Source: Schizochytrium sp. CCTCC M209059 (lineage: Eukaryota > Sar > Bigyra > Thraustochytrida > Thraustochytriidae). From it: a stretch of 64,000 nt of DNA. The notes beneath the pieces are model-generated. The model was not told the origin of the DNA, did no database searches, and saw only the letters and a list, made by a program, of their open reading frames with translations. The stretch is taken from contig KN805423.1 of NCBI GenBank assembly GCA_000818945.1, forward strand, positions 124,404-188,403. Reading direction: 5' to 3'. Numbering within the stretch: position 1 is the stretch's first letter; every line of letters begins with the position of its first letter. Positions 21,801 through 28,538 of this stretch are shown piece by piece. The translations under genes were made by a program, and so were the position numbers.

Positions 21801-23347
21801 CCATCTTTACTCTTGCTTGGTGGCCTGAGCTGCGCAGACTTGCCGCCGGACCTATTGGGTCCGACCCGATGCCAAGTACGTTAGGACGACGATGGACGAC
21901 TTGCCTTTGCAATCTGTTGGCACGTCTCATGGAACGACGACGCCTTCAGCGGCAACTGGAAACCGCGCCTGGTGGGTTTGCAGTTGGGTCCGAGACGATT
22001 CACGAGATTTTCATGGAACAGGATCGCCTGCTGAAGGCTGTGCAAACGACGTTTGCCAAACTGAGCGAGTCTCCTTCCTGGCTTTGCGCCGTTCTGCATC
22101 GTTTCCGACGTTGCAATGAGGTCGCACGCGATGGCCTGATGCCCGAGTTTGCTGGCCAGGAAGTGCATCTGAAACGCGTGTTGCGTCGGGCCGTTGCTGA
22201 ATATGTCGAGTTGCAAGAGAGTTACGTGGAAATGTACCAGAGCGTCCACATGCCGGGCGCCGTGTCTGCGCTGGGCGAGCTCGTCTCGCACGGTATCACA
22301 GAAAGGGATCTCGAGGCCGATCAGGATCGAGACATGGTCGAGCGGCTGGTGCGTTCTCTGCTGCGCGTCGGTAATGAATTCACCCAATTTGTGGAGGCCC
22401 AAGGTCCCACACGAAGCCTGCATACGCTCGTTTCGCAGATTCTGGTGTCTCAAGCGAAGCAGGCCCAGGGCGAGGCGCTCACGCCTTCGCGTGAGCAACC
22501 GAGCGAAGCCTTTGGCGGTGCGAACGTCCTGCCGTCCGCGCCTCCGCGCGAGCTTGCTTCGGCCTCGGCCCGGGCGGCGGGGCTGGCCGCTGCAGCGCAG
22601 AGTCCTGGTTCTGCTAACAGCGACGCAGCGCCGTTGAGCTCGGAGGACTCGCAAAAGTTGCAGGAGATTTTTGGTCGTTTCTCGCAGGCAATTGAGGGTA
22701 TGTCGCCAACTGCAAAACGGGATGCCTTCAAGGAGCTCAATGTTTTCTTCAACGAGCATCCTGGTTTTGAGGACAGCGCGTATCTGAAGGAGCTCTCGGG
22801 TCCTTTCCACAAGCACATTCGCGAGGGCGTTCGCCGCATTCGTGAAGAGGAAAAGGAAGCAGCACGTCGGCGGCAACAGGGTACGGGAGAGTCCGCACGG
22901 TCGCTGCAACGAACCTCTGAAGTGAGTGAGCGCATTCGCAGGCTGCGAAGTCTGACAATGAAGGCTTCTGGCACCTTGAGCGGTCAGGATGCCTTGGCCT
23001 CGAGCACAGGGTCGACCTCGAGTGTGAATGCACTTCACAGTCAGGCCGGTGCAACAGAGCCTGAGCGCGCTGCGGAGAACAAGGCAGACTTGTATTCGTC
23101 TTCGTTCTCGTCAGCGCCTGGTCCCTCGTCCTCTTCATTTGCTGCGCCGCGGGCAACTGGCGGAGGCGCCATTAACCCGTCTTCCAGCGCAGAAGCGAAC
23201 CCTCTGGAGAAGATTGAGCAGGCAACGACGCAGGCGAATCAGGTGGCCCAAAGCGCTACACTGCTCAGCATTCGCGAGCGCATGGCTGCGCGCAAGCAGA
23301 GAATGGAGGCTGCTGCGGGCAATGCTGCGCACAGCATTGGCCGTTGA
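15824..23347 (+). CDS. XMAP215/ch-TOG microtubule polymerase, TOG-domain protein
   Basis: An intronless frame of 2507 residues. The first ATG is at 15824; an ATG at 15881 lies in a stronger context (gccgccATGa) and drops a Cys-rich 19-residue leader, so it may be the true start. HEAT-type TOG arrays can be placed roughly at residues 117-345, 380-620, 761-1000, 1015-1260 and 1400-1640, each starting with the family's basic-tryptophan pattern (NHSNWKARKVGFEKL, KEPKWKDRRQAILDVIELC, KTAWKLRLKAMDDVLEI). Ala/Ser/Pro linkers separate them, notably 645-750 and 1310-1390. A further helical stretch at about 1880-2200 could be a degenerate array. Near the end, LQEIFGRFSQAIEGM and a charged helix resemble the C-terminal part of the family. 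These proteins bind tubulin through TOG loops and speed plus-end growth at spindles and basal bodies. Animal members are about 2000 residues, so this one is long. Confidence 0.93.
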   Translation: MSTVCSRSASCRCDDCVAAMSMFSAKDLMAVSSSKVDFGDDTNVEASETAAAASPPSSVAEKPVPAKATSATAPNETSSAPPVETPKPAAAPAPTPAEPPTAPAAAPQAVQVVDAPEEDFSNAPLDELINHSNWKARKVGFEKLTEPANKGELSQAYFEKCLVESSMGALDPGLDAASAYVKHAYAGKDEGALIASSVPKLFKKALVGRPGTKKRAMDLCLDFMEVDKASMEACLQALLLGLKEKNPKVGAACLDCMRAAVSTFGGRRLPIQVVQQAIIQGSDVKNPAIRTMATGLATDMDMWYMGAFKDLVMAVIDNPATQKAICKSLEDAAAKRDSSEPLPAPIRTFRGEDAAKASAKAGAGQSAADNGAGDAGAAPDLFDVLPEKEILDKVEEMKFETRLKEPKWKDRRQAILDVIELCGPTPRLARGEYSDMVRALRGVIQSDSNQAVVVDAIKLLATLGSGLRGEFHIHARACCDQLLHKYRDKKAACISAVDTTLDVFATHCFNLTEDRVVHTIDENISQDGSSGKQKSTPLQRKNILAWIGRALQSGSCWNESRGQLGTVDEAGFTSLVNHMVACCGDADPDVREVAAHGLGALSQGGEAVSRPMPASCKALVESEVDKLVAANPKLQKKLQGPSAAGAKPKSAAAAAAAAAAATAAPPATSSSAAPSAKPAKTASAAPSAAKETPADAAPAKPLRARKPPGASGAPTRRTTASSAAASKSSSAGPATVSAQDDGDMGDAGEPVMAAEEAQEQVVGFGIEGFGEALSAFDEAAKWQDKMALFSCLVAFVDAQEKVSQAQAHAIIAFVGAKTKGFKESNFNIMNEAWTVLEKTVAACESPAVSRSYAAAILDPATKKIGDRKQDGPVKSLALALCEATGPKYISFKIIKAAEKITSPKVIEESLALLRSIAEEFGARALSVQNVVAFASGAKGLGARQAPCKTKATDLLAELYRQLGEPIRQLLGDQAEGAVGEAFDKIGFQGPSAAAPKRKVKGTEDAPEGAASASADLGDLIPRADISAMLTDKLLKDLSDESTKTAWKLRLKAMDDVLEIIKSAKNRIQLTRSVRQLTAELRKRLADTNRNLAAKAATALASVGNAVGGDGAAVLAKGTAGALFSYLSDGKKTVVTAIKDALEKWTVHDGQVHPGAFLAMAQQAPLALKDPKNERTVLLGWFLENSKADGVLTAGGDVAETLHALAEPFLSCLQSRDPKVRKLAGQAITVSVRYFGKDEGETIFNEGCRDLKPAVVRSITPLLKAAYEEAGNAVSPAGDAKPAAADQSATESRAPAATASAVAPSAASAVDSGATTATRAPASPPGAPSAPAAANAPAASGRTASGASRRGVSRTLPRSGIPGPKKRGGTLPRPIRRADPAAAVEQAAPAEATADFDADASSEAPFKPPNRILRHKREERGRRFRWPAIFDEKDKHRMNELRQGLRDDLEKVLSKDLVDKMFVSADKGRAARGSALDPAFHTLLEELPNHGPAARECFDLLLKWSTLQLHNNNSTVTLHVLQLLDNMFELASGAEYVLSDYEAAAFLPHLLHKLGEKQKRFRDAIRRIMELLCNCYPVSKYAPYVHSEIGPSQRSAYVLTECLSELARLARIHGTMLLKVRVGVGNNVMRTVAGMVDDSRKEVRAAALEFMEAIWEHEGRDDDAFMARVAQFKTALSDKATPLVLNHFKEARSRDPAGDLGRADPSPSELSEAEPLSSGPPESPPRAGQGVAPARKLRLQRPGAGASSPPRQEGAPAASATAAPASSVLSIAPPSNSVSQSMPAPRTPDTKSAKKSGELKFQFDLPQTPPSPQNVKRLSMPNTPAFATPHMEKENDPSLESFSRRRSMGMGMGMGMGTPGVAKGARVMAMMAERISMIPRQSSAYLDLICDPSSAKGGEPEARNIREAGIKALSLVGSGDPPADWVESGCGGQKEWIDLLKDDLDVPAVVGVLLDFVDEVVSRAPPTTPLRDEDGQDVREVQSENRLLKLVVPAIFTLAWWPELRRLAAGPIGSDPMPSTLGRRWTTCLCNLLARLMERRRLQRQLETAPGGFAVGSETIHEIFMEQDRLLKAVQTTFAKLSESPSWLCAVLHRFRRCNEVARDGLMPEFAGQEVHLKRVLRRAVAEYVELQESYVEMYQSVHMPGAVSALGELVSHGITERDLEADQDRDMVERLVRSLLRVGNEFTQFVEAQGPTRSLHTLVSQILVSQAKQAQGEALTPSREQPSEAFGGANVLPSAPPRELASASARAAGLAAAAQSPGSANSDAAPLSSEDSQKLQEIFGRFSQAIEGMSPTAKRDAFKELNVFFNEHPGFEDSAYLKELSGPFHKHIREGVRRIREEEKEAARRRQQGTGESARSLQRTSEVSERIRRLRSLTMKASGTLSGQDALASSTGSTSSVNALHSQAGATEPERAAENKADLYSSSFSSAPGPSSSSFAAPRATGGGAINPSSSAEANPLEKIEQATTQANQVAQSATLLSIRERMAARKQRMEAAAGNAAHSIGR

Positions 23348-23632
23348 AAAGGAAACGAGCTTAGAGCTTAGAAGACCAGGTCAAGGTTAAAAATCAAGAA
23401 ACAGATCAAAGCAAAGCAAAGCAAAGCAAAGCAAAGCAAAGCAAAGCAAAGCAAAGCAACGTATACCAAAGCAAAGTATACCAAAGCAAAGCAAAGCAAA
23501 GCAAAGATTGTACTACTACAACTATTCAACTGATGAAAAGCTCTTATTGAGGAAAGAAGGAAGGAAGGAAGGAAGGAAGGAAGGAAGGACGTAATTGACC
23601 ACACTCTTGCGTTGACTATATCTGAACTAGGC
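23348..23632. repeat. Convergent 3' region filled by CAAAG and GGAA microsatellites
   Basis: Between two convergent stop codons lie about ten copies of CAAAG (23407-23459), a second CAAAG run (23467-23506) and about eight copies of GGAA (23552-23589). A TAGGCCTA palindrome at 23628 overlaps the stop codon of the leftward gene. Confidence 0.85.
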
Positions 23633-24454
23633 CTAATCGCAAGCACTACCGACGCTCTTGCGGCGAAAGGAATTTCCGTTGTCAGGGATGGATTCTAGCA
23701 TCTTGATATAATTCGAAGGCAGGCTAGCGCCACGGGCTCCGTTGACGATACACTTTCGATATTGAATGCTGGGAAGGTATTGCTGGACGCCGCTAGGGGT
23801 GCCGGCCATGACTTTTCGTTTCTCGGGTACAACCGTGTAAGTGAATGCCTTGTAGTTGTATCCATCAAGGTCGGTGACGGTGACAGATATTTTGTGGTAC
23901 TTGGGATCGTCATTTGCGATTCCCTTTTGTTTGTCAAGGTTTGGGATGTCTTTTTTGGGAAACTCGTACAGGAGACCCCAGGCACTGGCGCCCTCGCCAG
24001 GTGTTTTCTCCACGAGATCTGCGACACCGCCCTTCCAGACCTTGGAGAAGATTGAGTATTCGAACACGAAGTTATCGACACGTGCCGGGCCAATTGCCAG
24101 GGCCTCGAGAGAAGAGCCCTTGCGGACTCTATCTTCCATGAGGTCGCTAGCGTATCCGAAGTAGAATTCGTATGCAGGACTGCGAGGTTTCTGGAAGGAC
24201 ACGGCTTTAGCGCTTGTCGAAGTCGCTGCCCCAGCCGTTTGTTTGAGCGCCGGCGTCGTGCTCCCCGACGACTTTCTTCCAAAGTAGGCAATGAGGAGCA
24301 CGCAGCTTAGTACGAGCAGCAAAGGTTTGACCTTTTCCAAGAGACTTGTCCACCCGTCATGTTCCGTCGAGCCTCCTGCGCGTCTTCGCGAGCTGGATGA
24401 TTTCGTGGACTTGGAGCCTGTCGGCTTCTTTCGCCTCGTCTGCGTCGAAGGCAT
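23633..24454 (-). CDS. Membrane-anchored gamma-glutamylcyclotransferase-like (GGCT/AIG2 fold) protein
   Basis: A 273-residue protein from the ATG at 24454; the frame opens further up but only to a GTG. The N-terminus is Lys/Ser/Arg-rich, then one hydrophobic span (about 44-60, LLLVLSCVLLIAYFG), then a GGCT domain (about 95-265). Family marks are YFGYASDLMEDRV (usually Y-G-S-N-L), GASAWGLLYEF and SLPSNYIKMLESIP. The position of the catalytic glutamate of human GGCT (Glu98, in DEQEG) is lysine here (DKQKG, from AAG in the DNA), and the substrate-loop motif YGSN reads YASD. GGCT enzymes release 5-oxoproline from gamma-glutamyl amino acids; with these changes the usual reaction is doubtful. The single basic-flanked span suggests a type II anchor. 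The fold call is firm; the function is not known. Confidence 0.75.
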   Translation of the reverse strand: MPSTQTRRKKPTGSKSTKSSSSRRRAGGSTEHDGWTSLLEKVKPLLLVLSCVLLIAYFGRKSSGSTTPALKQTAGAATSTSAKAVSFQKPRSPAYEFYFGYASDLMEDRVRKGSSLEALAIGPARVDNFVFEYSIFSKVWKGGVADLVEKTPGEGASAWGLLYEFPKKDIPNLDKQKGIANDDPKYHKISVTVTDLDGYNYKAFTYTVVPEKRKVMAGTPSGVQQYLPSIQYRKCIVNGARGASLPSNYIKMLESIPDNGNSFRRKSVGSACD

Positions 24455-24495
24455 CGTGTGAGCGGCCTCGTTAGCGCGTGCGTCGCTTCCTGCTC

Positions 24496-24702
24496 TTACT
24501 GCTGCTGCTGCTGCTGCTGGACTTGCGCCTGCTGCTGGACCTCCGGCTGCGGCTGCCCTTGCGGCGGCTGCGCCTGGATGCTCGCCGTCCACTGGCGCAG
24601 CGGCTCGTCGAAAATGTAGATGCCGCTCACCACGCCCACGAGCGCGGCGACGAGCGCCTCCCCCTTGGGCAGCCGGCGGGGCCGGGTCGTGGGCCGCCTC
24701 AT
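24496..24702 (-). CDS. Small single-span membrane protein with poly-Gln tail
   Basis: A 68-residue frame from an ATG at 24702: a basic start (MRRPTTRPRRLPKGE), one hydrophobic span (ALVAALVGVVSGIYIF), then DEPLRQW and a Gln/Pro tail ending in seven Gln. It ends 41 bp before the start of the GGCT-like gene on the same strand. The basic-hydrophobic-acidic order looks like a genuine small organelle membrane protein, but I recognise no family. It could also be a 5' exon or upstream frame of the GGCT-like transcript; no donor/acceptor pair joining them in frame was seen. Confidence 0.4.
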   Translation of the reverse strand: MRRPTTRPRRLPKGEALVAALVGVVSGIYIFDEPLRQWTASIQAQPPQGQPQPEVQQQAQVQQQQQQQ

Positions 24703-25148
24703 GCGCTCCGTCTGCCGCCCTCGCCGCTGCTCCTGCGCTCGCCGCGGCCCTGCTGCCTGCCCTGCCTGCCCTGCTCTGCTCTGCTCTGCTCTGCTCTGCT
24801 CTGCTCTGCTTGCTCCGCTCGTTGCCGCTCTGCCGCGCCTCCTTCGCAGCGGCTTCCGGGTTCGCTCCTCGTGCTAGGCCTAGTACGTAGTAGGCCTACT
24901 ATACTATGCAGCGGGGCTCGTGATGTAGTATACGAAGTAGTACGCGGCGGAGGTCTGGATAGCACGAGTTGCGTCGCAGACATTGGCGCATCGAAACAGC
25001 GAGACGGCAGCCGACCCCGCGCGGCTCGCGCAGACCCCGAGCCCGCGACGGCGACGGCGACGGCGGCCGGTGGGCGCGACTCGGGCGCGCGCGCCGCCGC
25101 GGCGATCCCAGGCCGAGGAGGCGGCGAGCGGCGGGGTTGGGGGAGCAG
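24703..25148. promoter_or_regulatory. Divergent intergenic region with CTCTG array and paired TAGGCCTA palindromes
   Basis: Between the leftward small gene and the rightward SEC11. It has about eight copies of CTCTG (24772-24811) and two TAGGCCTA palindromes 16 bp apart (24875 and 24891). The initiator codon of SEC11 probably lies in a short exon here. Confidence 0.45.
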
Positions 25149-25852
25149 GTGCTCCAGCTCAAGTCGCTATGGAAGAATAAGCGGGCGCTAGCGTTCCAGG
25201 CGCTCAATCTGGCGATGATCATCCTGTCGGCGCTCATGATCTGGAAAGCGCTCATGGTGTACACGAATAGCGAGAGCCCCGTGGTCGTCGTGCTGACGGG
25301 GTCTATGGAACCAGGGATCCTGCGAGGGGATATCCTGTTTCTGGACAATACCTATGAGGAACCCATCCGCGTGGGCGAGGTGGTTGTCTTCAAGATCGAC
25401 GAGCGCGAGATCCCCATTGTTCATCGGGTGCTCGAGGTTCACGTCGACAAGAGTGGGCACCAGATGATGCTCACGAAGGGCGACAACAATAATATTGACG
25501 ACAGGAGAGGTGGTATCTATGCGCGAGGCCAGCGCTGGCTGCACCGCGACTCGATCATGGGGCGCGCGCGGGTTTTCGTGCCAAAGGTTGGCATGGGTAA
25601 GTTAAATTAGCTTAGCAAGCGCTTTCGACATCAAAGAAGAATGCTGCCTACGGCGGACGCGTCGTTTATCACGACGACGACCTTGTATACCTGAGACTGA
25701 CCTTTTTCTCACTACTCTTTGCTCGTGTGCGTGTTTGCGTTGTTGATCTACTCACTTTGTACACAGTGACAATCTTGCTCAATGACTACCCCGCTGCAAA
25801 ATATCTCATCTTGGGTGTGATGGGGATATTTGTGCTAACAAGCAAAGAGTAA
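25149..25852 (+). CDS. SEC11: Signal peptidase complex catalytic subunit SEC11
   Basis: Coding runs 25149-25596 and about 25767-25852, around an intron with GTAAGT donor and ACACAG acceptor. The joined part is 177 residues, close to the family's 179. A membrane span (about 15-35, ALMIWKALM) precedes the serine motif TGSMEPGILRGD, whose Ser is the nucleophile, then the histidine block IPIVHRV and the aspartate block TKGDNN, giving the eukaryotic Ser-His-Asp set. A second hydrophobic stretch (YLILGVMGIFVLTSKE) comes from exon 2. The enzyme removes signal peptides in the ER. No ATG exists in this frame upstream before a stop; the similarity starts at a CAG|GTG boundary, so a tiny 5' exon with the ATG is likely and is not placed here. 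Confidence 0.93.
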
Positions 25853-26344
25853 AATAACCTTTTCCAAAGCTGACTTGCTCCTTGTATACTGCCGCCGTGA
25901 CCCACCTTACTCAGCAGCTGTGCCCCTCTTGCTCTACTACATTTGACGCTCGGCATCAGATATTTGCCATCTCCCTTTTCTTCACTCCCCTTTTCAATTG
26001 ATTGCCTTGATTGGCATTGCTTCGATCTCCTCACCGGGAAAAAAAGATCCATGAGCGCTAAAAGGGTTGCTCTGCTTGCAGGGACTTGCGCAAGCCGCCG
26101 TCACATCGCTCGAAACCGAGGTTTTCCCAGGAGGTCGGACGAAGGCCCAAGGGGTCTGTCTGTCTGTCTGCCTGATCAAAGTGCCGACTGCAGCAGACAG
26201 TCCTTCAAAGCCAATTCGCGCGCCTGGCAGGAAGAACTTGCCGCGCGTCCGCGTGCTTACCTGCTTGCGCACGCGCGCAGGTCCTGGGCACCCCACGAGG
26301 CGCTCAGAGAAAGACCCTGGAGCGCGTTACGAGTTGGGGGCGTC
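25853..26344. other. Intergenic, SEC11 to ABC transporter
   Basis: Includes a CTGT run near 26158-26173. The ABC transporter frame stays open back to an ATG at 26051, but the extra 98 residues cross that repeat and look non-coding. Confidence 0.5.
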
Positions 26345-28435
26345 ATGACCACCTTGGAGAGGGCCTCGCAACCCGGGCTGCTCGACTTGTGGCGCAACTC
26401 GCGCAAGGGGCGCGCAGTACTTGCGCTCTGGGTCGGGGTGGCGGCGAGCGTGTCCGCGCAGGCGTTCTTACAGAAGCGTCGCAAAGCGCGAAAACGAAAG
26501 GAGAGCAGATTGCAGAAAGAGACCAACAAACTTGAAAATCAGCACGTCCAGCCCGAGGCAAAAGCACTGCTTTCGGAATCGCCGAAAGCCAGCATTGCTG
26601 ACGCCCCCCAAGAGGGCAAAGGCGAGGCTGAGGAGAACAAAGAACGAGTTGGCGCGCAGAATGGAAAAGGAGAAAATGTGGAAAGCGACGACAAAAAGCA
26701 AGACGTCCGGGTCCTTTTGCGTCTGCTCCGCAAAGACCGCAATACTCTGGGACTGAGTGGTCTGGTTGCGAGCGCAGTCGTGCTCCGACTCTTGGTCTCC
26801 ATCAAGGTATCACGCAAGATCGGGTCTCTTGGCAGTTTACTCGCCCAGCGTAAATGGAAAGAATTGGCAAATGCACAAATGGATTTTGCGCTCTGGACCA
26901 TTCCAGCCGCATTACTCAACGCCTTTGTTGAATATGCGCAAAGCCTGCTGGCGCTGGCAATTCAGAAACGGCTTCTGCACGAAGTACACCAACGCTTTGC
27001 AGAACCAAGAGTGCTGGGACGGGCAGCAGATACGCTGGGCGATCAAGATCAGCGCGCGGCTTCGGACACGGCACGACTTGCGGAGGAAGCAGCGACCCTT
27101 GTCCAGTCATCTTTCAAGCCTCTTGCAGAGACAGTAATCCTTTCTGCAACACTTGCTCGCCTCATGGGCGTACGCCCATTGCTCACGTGCTACGCATACT
27201 TTGCTCTCGCAGGTTCTTGGAGTCGCATGGTTGCGCCTTCGCTCACAAGCCTTCAGGATCGTGTGCAGCGCGAAGAAGGCGCCTTCCGTGCAGCGCACTC
27301 CCGTCTCAAGGAATATGTACAGGAAGTCCAATTTGCGCGCGGTGAAGCCGTAGAAGCAGCGAGGCTTGAAGACCTGTTTCGGAGCGTTGCTCGGACCAAA
27401 ACTCTACACGGTGCGCAGCGCTTCGCGTCGGGCGCACTCGATGGATATGCAGTTCGGTACACGGGCATTTTGGCAGCATTGGCGATGATGACACCGGCTT
27501 TAAGCAATCCGGGTCGCAACGTCGAGGACCCGACCGAGTTTTTCCTCACTTGTCTGCACTTGCTCGTCAACCTCATGAGCGCCTTCAAAGACATTGCCCT
27601 TGCATTTCGTGCGCTGAGTGCCGTTCGTGCGCTCGCAAGTCGCGTTAATGCGCTCCTCGCGGTCGGCCATGGCAATACGCACCCAGTGAAAACTTTGGCC
27701 AAGACCCCTGCTGGTCAAGCAGCCGTGGAGCGACAGGCCCTCGAAAAACTTTCACGGGGCGAGGACACGGGGAAGATTGTTGTTGATCGTATAACCATTA
27801 CTGCGAGCGGAGTTGAGATCTTGCACAAGTTTTCGTGCACATTCCAGCAAGGCGAGAGCGTCTTCGTCCGCGGTCACAATGGCGCGGGCAAGACTTCGTT
27901 GTTGCGCATTTTACGCGGCATGTGGTCGCCTGCAGCGGGCACCGTCGCCTGCAACGTCCCTGCTTCTGCCCTGCTGTTCATGACACAGCGGCCGTATTTT
28001 CTTCAAGGAGCATCCTTGCGTGAGCAACTTCTCTATCCGCAACGTTCAGGGGATGCCATCGTCGACGACGACGTGCTGCTCGAGGCGATTTCTCGCGTTG
28101 GACTGGAGAGTGTCGTGACGCAGCCCGCAATATCGTCATTGGATCAAGAGTTTAGCACGGACGGCCTTTCCGCAGGAGAGGCGCAGCGTCTTGCCTGTGC
28201 GCGTGTGCTTGTGCGCAGGCCCGTCTTTTGCTTTGCGGACGAGTGCACCGGGTCGTGCACGGAAGCGTTTGAGACGGCGTTCTTTACGCATTGTATTGAA
28301 GATCTCGGCATCACCATGATCACTGTATCGCATCGCAGCGCTATTCAGTCATTGCATGCACGCGTGCTTGACCTTTCAGACACCACCGCCTCGCACGTAT
28401 CGCCGAATGTGGAGAAGAATGAGATTTTTGCTTAA
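26345..28435 (+). CDS. Class D (peroxisomal-type) ABC half transporter
   Basis: A 696-residue protein from the ATG at 26345 (alternative ATG 26051, judged unlikely). An N-terminal hydrophobic segment and a basic patch precede a charged region, then a membrane domain at about 140-440 with the class D loop motif GDQDQRA (NPDQ in ABCD1) and an EAA-like stretch (YVQEVQFARGEAVEAARLE). The nucleotide-binding domain, about 480-690, has Walker A GHNGAGKTS, Q-loop MTQRPYFLQG, signature LSAGEAQR, Walker B VFCFADECT and switch histidine TVSHRS. ABCD half transporters dimerise and import very-long-chain acyl-CoA into peroxisomes. The signature is LSAGE where the family has LSGGE, and Walker B is followed by GSCT in place of SA, so ATPase activity may be altered. 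Substrate not predictable. Confidence 0.85.
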   Translation: MTTLERASQPGLLDLWRNSRKGRAVLALWVGVAASVSAQAFLQKRRKARKRKESRLQKETNKLENQHVQPEAKALLSESPKASIADAPQEGKGEAEENKERVGAQNGKGENVESDDKKQDVRVLLRLLRKDRNTLGLSGLVASAVVLRLLVSIKVSRKIGSLGSLLAQRKWKELANAQMDFALWTIPAALLNAFVEYAQSLLALAIQKRLLHEVHQRFAEPRVLGRAADTLGDQDQRAASDTARLAEEAATLVQSSFKPLAETVILSATLARLMGVRPLLTCYAYFALAGSWSRMVAPSLTSLQDRVQREEGAFRAAHSRLKEYVQEVQFARGEAVEAARLEDLFRSVARTKTLHGAQRFASGALDGYAVRYTGILAALAMMTPALSNPGRNVEDPTEFFLTCLHLLVNLMSAFKDIALAFRALSAVRALASRVNALLAVGHGNTHPVKTLAKTPAGQAAVERQALEKLSRGEDTGKIVVDRITITASGVEILHKFSCTFQQGESVFVRGHNGAGKTSLLRILRGMWSPAAGTVACNVPASALLFMTQRPYFLQGASLREQLLYPQRSGDAIVDDDVLLEAISRVGLESVVTQPAISSLDQEFSTDGLSAGEAQRLACARVLVRRPVFCFADECTGSCTEAFETAFFTHCIEDLGITMITVSHRSAIQSLHARVLDLSDTTASHVSPNVEKNEIFA

Positions 28436-28538
28436 TTCAATTTATTGTCATGTTGTTTGTCGACACAATCACGCTCTTGTGGGATCTGGCCTGTAGAACC
28501 AACTGGTGGTCTTTTCTTTTCTTTTTTTTTCTTTGAAC

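Noticed and set aside
21881..23038. Long frame antisense to the XMAP215 gene
   Set aside because: Antisense shadow of a well-supported coding region; composition not protein-like.
24592..24592. Upstream start for the GGCT-like gene, giving an Ala-rich N-terminus
   Set aside because: The codon is GTG, and the extension overlaps the small membrane-protein frame.
26051..26344. Upstream ATG of the ABC transporter
   Set aside because: The added 98 residues cross a CTGT repeat and have no membrane or targeting character typical of the family.
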